DNA of 64,000 nt. It comes from Gilliamella sp. wkB112. Lineage in GTDB: Bacteria > Pseudomonadota > Gammaproteobacteria > Enterobacterales > Orbaceae. The first letter of the stretch is position 1. The number at the start of each line of letters is the position of its first letter. The stretch covers positions 124,001-188,000 of the forward strand of contig NZ_LZGL01000013.1 in the NCBI RefSeq assembly GCF_001690685.1, in the 5' to 3' direction. Below, piece by piece: positions 38,279 through 47,062 of this stretch. Both the position numbers and the translations under genes were made by a program. The notes beneath the pieces are model-generated. The model saw only the letters and a program-made list of their open reading frames with translations, was not told the DNA's origin and did no database searches.

Positions 38279-39475
38279 GTGAAACGATTTTTAACTATAG
38301 CATTTTTGTTAATTGCCAGTTTAATGGCATTTACCTCATCTAGCTATGCAGAGACAAAAAAATACGACAGCTGGAATTCAGTAATTGATGAAATGGATGC
38401 GATCTTAAATGAATCCTATGATATCTACTTCATGAAAGACAGTGATAAAGCAAAAGAAAAAGTTAATTATGCTTATTTTGGTTTTTATGAAAAACATGGT
38501 GTTGAACGGGCAGTAATGTCCTATATTTCGGGTAAACGTGGTACAGATACCGAATACCAATTTGCCAAAATAAAACGCCTAATGACTCAAGGCGCACCAA
38601 ATAAAGTAGTTCGTGCTGAAATCGATACTATTTTAAAAATGCTGCATGAAGATGCTAACGAATTAGATGGTAAAAAGGAAAGTGGTTGGAGTGTGTTATT
38701 AGCTTCATTCATCATTATTTTCCGGGAAGGTTTAGAAGCTATTTTAGTTATTGCGGCAATTTCGGCATACTTAGTGCGTTCAGGCAATATGCCAATGGTA
38801 AAAATGGTTTATTTGAGTTCCTTAGTGGCAATATTTGCTAGTGTTTTAATGGCGATTGCACTACATACTCTTTTCGATATCAGTGGCGCTAATCAAGAAA
38901 TGTTGGAAGGTGGGGCAATGTTGCTTGCCACTGTGGTACTGTTTTTTGTTAGTAACTGGATGTTTTCCAAAGCCGAGGCTGAGGCATGGAAAAACTATGT
39001 CGAAGGCAAAGTGCAAAGCGCAGTGTCATCAGGAAGTAGTTTTGCTTTAGGTTTTGCTGCCTTTTTAGCCGTGTTCCGTGAAGGTGCTGAAACCATCTTA
39101 TTCTATCAAGCAATGCTGGCTGAGGCTAAAGAGCATATGGATATGGTGTGGTATGGCTTAGGTATAGGCTGTGTGGTATTGGCGATAATTTTTATTCTGA
39201 TCCGTTTTGGTACTATGAAATTACCAATTAAACCATTCTTTATTGGTACCAGTGCATTAATGTATATTATGGCGATTGCCTTTGCTGGTGGTGGTGTTAA
39301 AGAGTTACAAGAAGCAGATATTATTCCGGTTACCCCAGTTGATTTTGTACATTCAGTTGATATTTTAGGTATTTACCCAACAGTTGAAACTTTAATTCCG
39401 CAATTGTTTATGGTGCTAATTGTGGTAATTTCGGTGGTGTATTTAAAAGTAAAACATGGTAAAAAAAGTAGTTAA
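38279..39475 (+). CDS. FTR1-family iron permease (FetM-like)
   Basis: A 398-residue inner-membrane iron permease. An N-terminal signal and an extracytoplasmic helical domain (residues about 25-135) precede seven hydrophobic segments. The two FTR1/EfeU iron-binding motifs are intact: FREGLEAILV near residue 150 and FREGAETILF near residue 265. It starts at GTG 38279, six bases after GAGAGGT; a GTG five codons upstream lacks such spacing. With P19 encoded next, it corresponds to FetM/FtrC/Cj1658 of P19-dependent iron uptake. Iron is the inferred substrate; valence is not decided by sequence. Confidence 0.92.
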   Translation: MKRFLTIAFLLIASLMAFTSSSYAETKKYDSWNSVIDEMDAILNESYDIYFMKDSDKAKEKVNYAYFGFYEKHGVERAVMSYISGKRGTDTEYQFAKIKRLMTQGAPNKVVRAEIDTILKMLHEDANELDGKKESGWSVLLASFIIIFREGLEAILVIAAISAYLVRSGNMPMVKMVYLSSLVAIFASVLMAIALHTLFDISGANQEMLEGGAMLLATVVLFFVSNWMFSKAEAEAWKNYVEGKVQSAVSSGSSFALGFAAFLAVFREGAETILFYQAMLAEAKEHMDMVWYGLGIGCVVLAIIFILIRFGTMKLPIKPFFIGTSALMYIMAIAFAGGGVKELQEADIIPVTPVDFVHSVDILGIYPTVETLIPQLFMVLIVVISVVYLKVKHGKKSS

Positions 39476-39607
39476 AAAATAGTTTAAATTTAGTTAAGAT
39501 GTTGCCTGATTTTTTACAGTTAACATCTAAAAACTAATTTACTAGTAAAAAAGTAGTAATTATAAAAAAGTCTTAAATAGTTAACTAAAAAAGTAAAGGA
39601 GTTTTCA

Positions 39608-40174
39608 ATGAAAAAATTAGTATTAACAGCAGGGATTTCATCAATATTAGCATTATCTTCATTTGCTTATGCTGCTCCTGCTCCGGCACCTGGGGAAGAA
39701 AAAGGTTTTGAAGAATTCCCGATTGGTGATGAAGTAACTGTAGGTCCATTACACATTGGTGCGGTTTACTTCCAACCTGTTGATATGGAACCAGCTGGCA
39801 TGGGCGGTTTACCTGCATCAAAATCAGATATGCATATTGAAGCAGATATTTCAGCTGCTGACGGCAATAATTTAGGTTATGGTGTTGGTGAGTTCGTACC
39901 TTATTTAACAGTTAAATATCATATTCTAAAAGAAGGTAGTAAGAAAGCCATCGAAGGTAACTTCATGCCAATGAATGCATCTGATGGTCCTCACTATGGT
40001 AACAATATTAAGCTTGATGGTGCCGGTAAATATAAAGTTACCTTTACCATTGAAAACCCAGAAAAACAAGGCTATTTATTGCATGTTGATAAAGAAACAG
40101 GCGTAGAAGGTCGTTTCTGGACTAAACCAATTACTGTTTCTTGGGACTTTAATTATGTTCCACGTGCTTGGTAA
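39608..40174 (+). CDS. P19/FetP periplasmic iron-binding protein
   Basis: A 188-residue protein with a signal peptide ending AYA-A (residue about 22). The mature P19-type domain has phrases FPIGDEVTVGPLHIGAVYFQPVDMEPAGMGG, SDMHIEADISA, DGPHYGNNIKLDG and the terminal SWDFNYVP. Conserved histidines and methionines in the LHIG, DMHIE and GPHYG segments form the copper/iron site of Campylobacter P19 and E. coli FetP. The protein works with the FTR1 permease encoded just upstream. A strong AAAGGAG ribosome-binding site and a 132-base gap before the gene suggest high expression. Confidence 0.94.
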   Translation: MKKLVLTAGISSILALSSFAYAAPAPAPGEEKGFEEFPIGDEVTVGPLHIGAVYFQPVDMEPAGMGGLPASKSDMHIEADISAADGNNLGYGVGEFVPYLTVKYHILKEGSKKAIEGNFMPMNASDGPHYGNNIKLDGAGKYKVTFTIENPEKQGYLLHVDKETGVEGRFWTKPITVSWDFNYVPRAW

Positions 40175-40205
40175 TCATAAGATTTAAAATCTTAAATTAT
40201 AAATA

Positions 40206-40227
40206 TTGGCGAGGATTAACTCGCCAA
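40206..40227 (+). other. Intercistronic hairpin after the P19 gene
   Basis: TTGGCGAG and CTCGCCAA form a perfect 8-base stem with loop GATTAA, 32 bases past the P19 stop and 30 before the next start. No T-run follows. It probably stabilises the P19 message or attenuates transcription into the downstream genes. Confidence 0.5.
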
Positions 40228-40256
40228 TAATATATTGCAACAACTGGTCAATCATT

Positions 40257-41507
40257 ATGCTTCAATATCTTATCAAAATTACTGACAATACTTTTATACC
40301 TATTATTATTGTTGCATTATTAGGTGCAGTAATTAGCAAGTTAAGTGCATCGAATAACAAAAAAATAGCACTAACGGGTTTGATATTAGGCTTTATAGCA
40401 GCACTAGTTTATGCAATTTTAAAACGCAATACTGGTTTTGCGGTGCGTGAATTTTATGACCTTGGAGTGATCATCCCTTGGACAATTATTGCCATTCCTT
40501 TATTAATTAGCATTTGGATGCTAAAAACTTTTCCTAATACCTTTTGGAAGGCAGTGTTTATTTTATTGGCTACCGTCAGTTTTGGCTTGGTAGTTGCTCA
40601 GTGTTTACCGAATTTAATGCTGTATCCATTCGAATTTGCGGTGGGTATGGACTCAATTTTTAATAATGACTTCCTGTTTAAATGGGTGGGTTATTTATTT
40701 GCATTAGTGGTCATCTTATTGATCGGTCTGTTTATTTATTGGATCTGTGCGCGCTTATCCGATAAGTTTGTTTGTTGTATCGCTACACTTTCATTGGCTA
40801 TTTTCACTATTGAAAATGCCATTAATATTCTGCAGATTTTAATTGTCAGGCGATTTATTTCACCACAAGCGTGGATGATGGATTTAGTTATTTTTGTGCT
40901 TGGGCATGTTAACTTCTTCATCTTTATTTTTATGGTGATTGTGCTGTTTTTGGCAATAGTCTTATATATTAAATCGAAAACTACCTCATTAGTCGGTAGT
41001 AATCCTGCCCAAATCCGTAAAATGAAAGCACAATTACGTAGTGATAGAAGGGCATCATTAATGGTTTTAGCTGGTGTGGCAATTACTGCTTATACGGTAA
41101 CGCGCGCACGCTATATATTTGAAAAAGGAGTGGAGCTTACTCCTGCAGAACCGATTACGCCCAATGCTGATGGCTTAATTGTGATCCCGTTAGAGAAGAT
41201 TAATGATGGTAATTTACACCGTTATGGCTTTGAAGCATCAGATGGCACAGTAGTTCGGTTTATTATTATTAAAAAGAGCGAAAATGCTTATGGTGTTGGT
41301 CTTGATGCTTGCGATATCTGTGGTGCTACAGGTTATTATCAACGGGGTAATCAAGTAGTTTGTATTTTGTGTGATGTCGTGATGAATATTGCCACTATCG
41401 GCTTTCCTGGTGGTTGCAATCCGGTACCGCTTAAATTTGAAATTATTGACGGCAATATGGTGATCAGGCCTGCTCATCTTGAAGCTGAAAAAAATCGTTT
41501 CAAATAA
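40257..41507 (+). CDS. DUF2318-type membrane protein with cysteine clusters (iron uptake operon)
   Basis: A 416-residue membrane protein with about nine hydrophobic segments, then a soluble C-terminal domain carrying LDACDICGATGYYQRGNQVVCILCDVVMNIATIG (a CxxC pair near residue 345 and another near 365) and a later GGCNP. This layout matches the DUF2318 membrane protein Cj1660 next to P19 in Campylobacter. An iron-sulfur or metal-binding electron-transfer role in reducing or delivering iron is likely. The frame opens at a TTG at 40206 inside the hairpin, so the ATG at 40257 is preferred although its ribosome-binding site is weak. Confidence 0.82.
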   Translation: MLQYLIKITDNTFIPIIIVALLGAVISKLSASNNKKIALTGLILGFIAALVYAILKRNTGFAVREFYDLGVIIPWTIIAIPLLISIWMLKTFPNTFWKAVFILLATVSFGLVVAQCLPNLMLYPFEFAVGMDSIFNNDFLFKWVGYLFALVVILLIGLFIYWICARLSDKFVCCIATLSLAIFTIENAINILQILIVRRFISPQAWMMDLVIFVLGHVNFFIFIFMVIVLFLAIVLYIKSKTTSLVGSNPAQIRKMKAQLRSDRRASLMVLAGVAITAYTVTRARYIFEKGVELTPAEPITPNADGLIVIPLEKINDGNLHRYGFEASDGTVVRFIIIKKSENAYGVGLDACDICGATGYYQRGNQVVCILCDVVMNIATIGFPGGCNPVPLKFEIIDGNMVIRPAHLEAEKNRFK

Positions 41508-41530
41508 TCATGTAATCAAAGTGAGATATT

Positions 41531-42817
41531 ATGTTTCGTAGAATGTTACTAAGCGTGTTAATACGGCAAAAAAAGAAGCTATTTTTAATTGCTGTTACGG
41601 TCGCGTTAGGGGTGTCATTAGCTACAGCCATGTTAAATGTCATGTTTGATGTAGGTGACAAGGTTAATCAAGAGTTAAAAGCCTACGGGGCGAATTTAAA
41701 CATTGTGCCCAAAGGTACTGCTTTGGTAAATGAAATGTATCAGCTGGATAATAATGACAAACAACAAGCGATGCAGTTTATTAAAGAAGATGATCTGGTC
41801 AAAATTAAGATGATATTCTGGGCATACAATATTGTGGATTTTGCGCCTTATCTTACTACTCAAGCCACTTTTAATGACAAACCAATTACGGTAGTAGGTA
41901 CTTGGTTTAATAAACATTTAAACATTCCAACTGGTGATGAAGTGGATACCGGTATGTTGGCGATGAAGTCATGGTGGACCATTGAGGGCAATACCATGAC
42001 CGATGACAATTTACAAGGTGTAATGGTCGGTGAGACAGTTGCTAAACAGTGGCATTTACAGTTGGGCGACAGTATTACCTTAACTTCACCACAAACTCAT
42101 AGTCCTATCACCTTAAAGGTAAATAATATTTTTCATAGTGGTGGCGCTGAAGACTTACAATTATTTGTTGCTTTGCCAGTAGCACAGCAATTAGCAGATA
42201 AACCAGGGTTGGTGGAAAGGGTTGAAGTCAGTGCCTTAACCACGCCTGAAAATGACTTAGCGCGTAAAGCGGCTCAAGATCCAAATAGTTTATCCAGAAC
42301 CGAGTGGGACACATGGTATTGTACTGCTTACATTAGTTCGATTGCTTATCAGTTAGAAGAACTTATGCCAGATGTACATGTAAAAGCGATTATGCAAGTG
42401 GCTGAATCAGAGGGTTCTATCTTACAAAAAACGCAATTGTTAATGTTGTTATTAACTATTCTTTCGCTAATCTGTTCGGCGTTGGCCATTTCGAATTTAG
42501 TTACCGCTAATGTTATTGAACGTAGTACCGAAATTGGTTTATTAAAAGCGTTAGGGGCAACCAATACCTCCGTCGCATTATTAATATTAACTGAAATATT
42601 AGTGATCGCCTTTGTGGGAGGAATTTTTGGTTATTTCCTTGGTTTGGGTTTTGCTCAGATTATTGGGCATACAGTATTTGGTTCATTTATCCAACCCAAA
42701 ATGGTAATTATTCCATTGGTAATTATTATGGTAGTTACAATTACGCTGTTAGGAAGTTTGCCAGCACTACGGATGATGATGTTTTTACGCCCTACTGAAG
42801 TGTTGCATGGTCGCTAA
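41531..42817 (+). CDS. MacB/FtsX-type ABC transporter permease 1
   Basis: A 428-residue protein with one N-terminal membrane helix (LFLIAVTVALGVSLATAML), a periplasmic MacB-core domain of about 250 residues and three C-terminal helices. Signature phrases are ANVIERSTEIGLLKALGATNTSVALLIL and the final LRMMMFLRPTEVLHGR. It probably pairs with the permease at 42832 and the ATPase at 43988, matching the Cj1661-Cj1663 set of the P19 system. Mechanotransmission rather than import is typical of this type, so the role in iron uptake is unclear. Confidence 0.88.
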   Translation: MFRRMLLSVLIRQKKKLFLIAVTVALGVSLATAMLNVMFDVGDKVNQELKAYGANLNIVPKGTALVNEMYQLDNNDKQQAMQFIKEDDLVKIKMIFWAYNIVDFAPYLTTQATFNDKPITVVGTWFNKHLNIPTGDEVDTGMLAMKSWWTIEGNTMTDDNLQGVMVGETVAKQWHLQLGDSITLTSPQTHSPITLKVNNIFHSGGAEDLQLFVALPVAQQLADKPGLVERVEVSALTTPENDLARKAAQDPNSLSRTEWDTWYCTAYISSIAYQLEELMPDVHVKAIMQVAESEGSILQKTQLLMLLLTILSLICSALAISNLVTANVIERSTEIGLLKALGATNTSVALLILTEILVIAFVGGIFGYFLGLGFAQIIGHTVFGSFIQPKMVIIPLVIIMVVTITLLGSLPALRMMMFLRPTEVLHGR

Positions 42818-42831
42818 CAGGGAAGGCAAAT

Positions 42832-43977
42832 ATGATCATAAATAAAAATCAACGATTTATTATTAAAACGGTACTTAGTTCACTGATCCGCCGGCGTTCG
42901 CGTATCGCTGTAGCCTTACTTGGTGTAGCCATTGGTGCCACAGTATTACTTGGTATGGTTACGCTTTGTTATGATATTCCGCGGCAAATGGGGCAGGAAT
43001 TCCGTTCTTACGGCGCCAATCTGTTATTTATGCCAACTAATAATCAACCAACTATGGATATGGCAGAAGTACAAAAGGCGGTTAGTCTATTACCGCGCGA
43101 TAAAGTGTTAGGGGTTACACCATTTCGTTATGATACTATTCGTAGTAATCAGCACCCATACACCATTGTGGGTACCGATTTTAATCAGGTAATTAAAACC
43201 AGTCCATTCTGGCAAATTGATGGTTCACTGCCACAAAATCCTCATGAAATTATGATCGGTACTGATATTGCTAGTTTTGCGATGTTAAATATTGGTAGTA
43301 AAGTGACCATTTCAGGTAAATCTAAACAAGATTCACGCTTTGAAGAAGAGATGACCATCACTGGGATTGTCAAAACCGGTCGTGCAGAAGATAACTTTAT
43401 TTTTATTAACCTGCATGATTTAGAACAATTACTGGAAGAAAAGGATCAAGCCGAAGTAGTGGAAGTGAGTATTACAGCCTCAGAAGCAGAATTAAAACAA
43501 TATATTGACACAATCAGTAACCAATTGACCACTATTGAACCGCATTTGATTAAATGGGTTACCCAATCTGAAACATCGGTATTAGGCAAGCTATCATCAC
43601 TGCTCTATTTAGTTACTTTGGTGGTACTAGTGTTAACAATGATTTGTGTCGCTACTACCATGATGACGGTAGTTATGGAACGTCGTAAAGAAATTGGTCT
43701 TAAAAAAGCTATCGGCGCAAATAATAAAAGTATTGCTAAAGAGTTTTTAGCTGAAGGATTAGTGTTAGGCATTATTGGTGGGACTGTTGGTGCTTTTTGT
43801 GGAATAGTATTTGCGCAAGTGATTAGTACCAATGTTTTTGGCCGTTCAATTAGTATTGAATTTTATTTAATCCCAATTACGATTGTTGTTTCAGCTATAG
43901 TAACAGTTATTGCTTGTTTAATTCCAGTCAAACGGGCGGTTGAAGTAGAACCAGCGTTAGTCTTGCGCGGTGAATAG
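42832..43977 (+). CDS. MacB/FtsX-type ABC transporter permease 2
   Basis: A 381-residue permease with one N-terminal helix (IAVALLGVAIGATVLLGMVTL), a periplasmic domain and three C-terminal helices. Typical phrases are TVVMERRKEIGLKKAIGANNKSIAKEFLAEGLVLG and VEVEPALVLRGE. It begins 14 bases after permease 1 and ends 10 before the ATPase, so it is the likely heterodimer partner of permease 1. Confidence 0.88.
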   Translation: MIINKNQRFIIKTVLSSLIRRRSRIAVALLGVAIGATVLLGMVTLCYDIPRQMGQEFRSYGANLLFMPTNNQPTMDMAEVQKAVSLLPRDKVLGVTPFRYDTIRSNQHPYTIVGTDFNQVIKTSPFWQIDGSLPQNPHEIMIGTDIASFAMLNIGSKVTISGKSKQDSRFEEEMTITGIVKTGRAEDNFIFINLHDLEQLLEEKDQAEVVEVSITASEAELKQYIDTISNQLTTIEPHLIKWVTQSETSVLGKLSSLLYLVTLVVLVLTMICVATTMMTVVMERRKEIGLKKAIGANNKSIAKEFLAEGLVLGIIGGTVGAFCGIVFAQVISTNVFGRSISIEFYLIPITIVVSAIVTVIACLIPVKRAVEVEPALVLRGE

Positions 43978-43987
43978 GATATGACAA

Positions 43988-44647
43988 ATGAATATACTTG
44001 AAGTAAAAAATGTCTCTAAAATTTATGGTTCTCTGCATGCACTTTCTGAAGTGAATTTAACTGTTGAAGAAGGTAAATGGTTGTCCATTATGGGACCATC
44101 GGGAAGTGGTAAAAGTACCTTAATGAATATCATTGGTTGTATGGATAAACCATCATTAGGATCGGTCATCCTTGATGGGCAAGATATCACCCAACTTTCT
44201 TTATCAGAACTAACAGAAATCCGTCGCGATAAAATTGGCTTAATTTTCCAACAGTTTCATCTGGTTTCTTATTTAACAGCTTTAGAAAACGTAATGGTCG
44301 CGCAATACTATCACAGTATGGTGGATGAAAAAGAGGCGATGCAAGCATTGGAGCGAGTTGGTTTAGCTGCGCGAGCCAAACATTTACCGCGCCAGCTTTC
44401 TGGTGGTGAACAGCAACGTGTATGTATTGCCAGAGCTCTGATAAATTATCCTAAGTTAATCCTCGCGGATGAGCCAACCGGTAATTTAGATGAAACTAAT
44501 GAAGAAATGGTCATGAATTTATTGCATCAACTTCATGAAGAAGGTAGTACTATTATTGTGGTGACTCACTCACCAGAAGTTTCTAGGCATGCCCAAAATA
44601 CCGTCGTCTTAGAACATGGTAAAGTAGCTCAATTTATAACCAATTAA
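43988..44647 (+). CDS. ABC transporter ATPase (LolD/MacB type), first in iron operon
   Basis: A 219-residue ATPase with Walker A GPSGSGKSTLMN near residue 36, Q-loop FQQFHLVSYLT, signature LSGGEQQRVCIARAL near 139 and Walker B LILADEPTGNLD near 160, then THSPEVS for the H-loop. The NLDE extension is typical of LolD/MacB/FtsE ATPases that drive FtsX-like permeases. It forms a transporter with the two permeases just upstream. Confidence 0.93.
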   Translation: MNILEVKNVSKIYGSLHALSEVNLTVEEGKWLSIMGPSGSGKSTLMNIIGCMDKPSLGSVILDGQDITQLSLSELTEIRRDKIGLIFQQFHLVSYLTALENVMVAQYYHSMVDEKEAMQALERVGLAARAKHLPRQLSGGEQQRVCIARALINYPKLILADEPTGNLDETNEEMVMNLLHQLHEEGSTIIVVTHSPEVSRHAQNTVVLEHGKVAQFITN

Positions 44648-44669
44648 CCAATACGAGGGCTTTAAATTT

Positions 44670-45149
44670 ATGAAAAATCGTCTAATTTCATCATTACTTT
44701 TTATTATTATCGGGGCGTTACTGATTTTAGTGCCTTTGTATATAGTGCCAGTCTGCCCACCGCCAGAAGTTGCTTCTATGCCGACTGATATGGCCAACAA
44801 TATGATGAATCATGAAATGGCACATAGTCCCTCTGGTACCATTATGAAATGTTTTTGGACAGCCAGAGCCGAAGTCGGTATTGGTATTGTAGTGATAGCT
44901 ATTGGGTTATTGATATTATTTTCACGTACGGTGTTTGTACGCATGGGATTAAGCATGGCGCTTGCTTGTATTTCATTTTTTACCACAGCCATTCCAACTA
45001 TTTTAATTGGTGTTTGCCCGGGAGCTATGATGCTATGTAATATGGGTACTAAACCAGCATTAATTTTGTTATCGGCTTTATTATTGGTGGTGGCAATTAT
45101 TAATACCCTTTATTTGAACAAAGCCTCTAAAAAACTTAATTTTAGATAG
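44670..45149 (+). CDS. DUF4418-like four-helix membrane protein with Met-rich loop
   Basis: A 159-residue protein with four hydrophobic segments and conserved-looking phrases MKCFWTARAEVGIGI, CPGAMMLCNMGTKPALILL and CPPPEV. The first extracytoplasmic loop contains MPTDMANNMMNHEMAHSPSG, dense in methionine with two histidines, a possible Cu(I)/Fe(II) ligand set. It lies between the first ABC ATPase (22 bases) and the second permease (19 bases), so it is part of the operon. The molecular role is unknown; assignment to DUF4418 is from remembered motifs. Confidence 0.7.
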   Translation: MKNRLISSLLFIIIGALLILVPLYIVPVCPPPEVASMPTDMANNMMNHEMAHSPSGTIMKCFWTARAEVGIGIVVIAIGLLILFSRTVFVRMGLSMALACISFFTTAIPTILIGVCPGAMMLCNMGTKPALILLSALLLVVAIINTLYLNKASKKLNFR

Positions 45150-45168
45150 TAGGTAACAAGGTTTAAAA

Positions 45169-46380
45169 ATGCAGGAAAAAACTATCACTATTGCAAACTT
45201 AGCTTGGCGAAATGTGCAGCGTCGCCCATTCCGTAGTTGTTGTTTGATTATTATCATCATGCTATTTTCGGCCACCTTATTTGGTGGTAGCGTATTGATG
45301 AAGAATTTGAGTTTAGGGATTTCCGGCATGGCAGATCGTTTGGGTGCTGATATTCTTATTGTTCCCCACGGTTATGAAAAAAATCTCGAAGTTGCATTAT
45401 TGCGTGGAGAGCCAAGTAGTTTTTACCTTAAAGTTGACTTAATTGATAAAATCAAAGATATTCAAGGCATTGATGCTATTTCTCCGCAACTATTTATTGC
45501 TTCATTAAATGCTGGCTGTTGCAGTACTAAAGTTCAATTAATTGGCTTTGATCAGCACAGCGATTTTGTGATTAAGCCATGGTTACAATCGCAACTGTCA
45601 ACGCCACTTACCGATAATGAAGTGGTAGTAGGTGCTAAAATCTCATCGCAAGTGGGTGATGAAATTAAGTTCTTCAACCATTCATTTAAAATTGCCGCTA
45701 AAATGGATAGCACCGGAATGGGTTTCGATACCTCTGTTTTTATGACCTTACAAGCGGCAAGAACCTTAATGCAAGAGGCTAAATTGGTTGAAGGTGATGT
45801 TGATCACTTCGCCAATTATGTTTCTTCGGTGTTTATTAAAGTAAATACTGACTATCAACCTAAAGATATTGTTAATCAAATAATGCCTAAATATGCTATG
45901 GACTATAATATAGACTTTGTTATGACTAAAGGCATGATAAGCAATATCTCTAAATGGTTAAATAGTTTTTCAACCATTGTCTATAGCTTGTCGGCCATTT
46001 TTTGGGTGTTGGCCATTATTGTGATCTTTATTATTTTCTCTTCCATGCTTAATGAACGCAAACGCGAAATTAGCTTACTACGCATACTTGGTGCCTCACG
46101 ACTTACTTTAGTTAAAATGTTATTGCGTGAATCACTGATTATTAGCGCCTTAGGTGGTATAGCTGGGATCTTAATTGCGGCAATCTTGCTGTATGCCTTT
46201 AGTTTGCTAATTTGCCAATCAATTGGCTTACCGTGCGTCAATATTTCATTATTTGATGCTATATTTTATGCGGTTGTGGTCTTTGTACTTACTCTAGTTA
46301 TTGGCCCACTTTCAAGTATCTATTCGGCGCTATCGATGACCAAATTTGATACTTATAGCACACTTAGAGAAGGTGAATAA
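45169..46380 (+). CDS. MacB/FtsX-type ABC transporter permease 3
   Basis: A 403-residue permease with an N-terminal helix (SCCLIIIIMLFSATLFGGSVL), a periplasmic domain that carries an adjacent cysteine pair in LNAGCCSTKVQLIGF near residue 120, and three C-terminal helices with NERKREISLLRILGASRLTLVKMLLRESLI. The cysteine pair in the external domain could bind metal or form a disulfide. Its last base is the first base of the next gene (TAATG), so it is coupled to the second ATPase. Confidence 0.87.
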   Translation: MQEKTITIANLAWRNVQRRPFRSCCLIIIIMLFSATLFGGSVLMKNLSLGISGMADRLGADILIVPHGYEKNLEVALLRGEPSSFYLKVDLIDKIKDIQGIDAISPQLFIASLNAGCCSTKVQLIGFDQHSDFVIKPWLQSQLSTPLTDNEVVVGAKISSQVGDEIKFFNHSFKIAAKMDSTGMGFDTSVFMTLQAARTLMQEAKLVEGDVDHFANYVSSVFIKVNTDYQPKDIVNQIMPKYAMDYNIDFVMTKGMISNISKWLNSFSTIVYSLSAIFWVLAIIVIFIIFSSMLNERKREISLLRILGASRLTLVKMLLRESLIISALGGIAGILIAAILLYAFSLLICQSIGLPCVNISLFDAIFYAVVVFVLTLVIGPLSSIYSALSMTKFDTYSTLREGE

Positions 46381-47045
46381 TGTTACTGGACATAAAAAAT
46401 TTACGCAAAGACTATACTCGAGGTCAACAAACTTTTGCTGCGGTCAATAATGTTAGTTTTACCCTGGCAAGTGATGATTTTGTTTGCATAATGGGTAAGT
46501 CAGGCAGTGGTAAAACCACCTTACTTAATATGATTGCCGGATTGCTTACACCAACCCAAGGTAAAATTATTATTAATGATACCAACTTGTTTGAACTTAA
46601 TGATCAACAAGTTTCGGCATTTCGTAATCAACATATTGGTTATATTCCACAAGGCAGCAGTTTATTACCTAACTTAAATGCTATTGATAATATTCGCTTA
46701 CCCTTTTATTTGACTAAACGTGAACCGCAAACTTGCTTGAGTTATGCCCAAAGTTTATTAGAAAAAGCCAACATAAGTTATTTGCAAGAGGCTTTCCCAG
46801 CTAATATGTCAGGTGGTGAAATGCGCCGTGTTGCCATTTTACGGGCGCTCATTTGTAAACCGCAACTTATTATTGCTGATGAACCAACTAGCGATCTCGA
46901 TGATGAAAGTTCAGCAGAAATTATGCAACTGTTAACCGAGATCAACCAGCAAGGCACTGCCTTACTGATTGTAACGCATGACAACGATGTTGCTAGTTAT
47001 AGCCAAAAAGTGCTGAAAATGTCAGCAGGCAAACTGTTAACTTAA
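46380..47045 (+). CDS. ABC transporter ATPase (LolD/MacB type), second in iron operon
   Basis: A 221-residue ATPase with Walker A GKSGSGKTTLLNMI near residue 38, Q-loop IPQGSSLLPNL, signature MSGGEMRRVAILRAL near 141 and Walker B LIIADEPTSDLDDES near 162, followed by VTHDNDVASYS. The serine in TSDLDDES replaces the usual glycine of LolD proteins. It pairs with permease 3 and is the last gene of the operon, ending 17 bases from convergent yceF. Confidence 0.93.
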   Translation: MLLDIKNLRKDYTRGQQTFAAVNNVSFTLASDDFVCIMGKSGSGKTTLLNMIAGLLTPTQGKIIINDTNLFELNDQQVSAFRNQHIGYIPQGSSLLPNLNAIDNIRLPFYLTKREPQTCLSYAQSLLEKANISYLQEAFPANMSGGEMRRVAILRALICKPQLIIADEPTSDLDDESSAEIMQLLTEINQQGTALLIVTHDNDVASYSQKVLKMSAGKLLT

Positions 47046-47062
47046 GCAGAACGTGCCACTAT

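Noticed and set aside
40206-40256. Upstream TTG start for the DUF2318 gene
   Set aside because: It would begin inside the stable intercistronic hairpin and add residues without family resemblance; the ATG at 40257 starts the first hydrophobic region properly.
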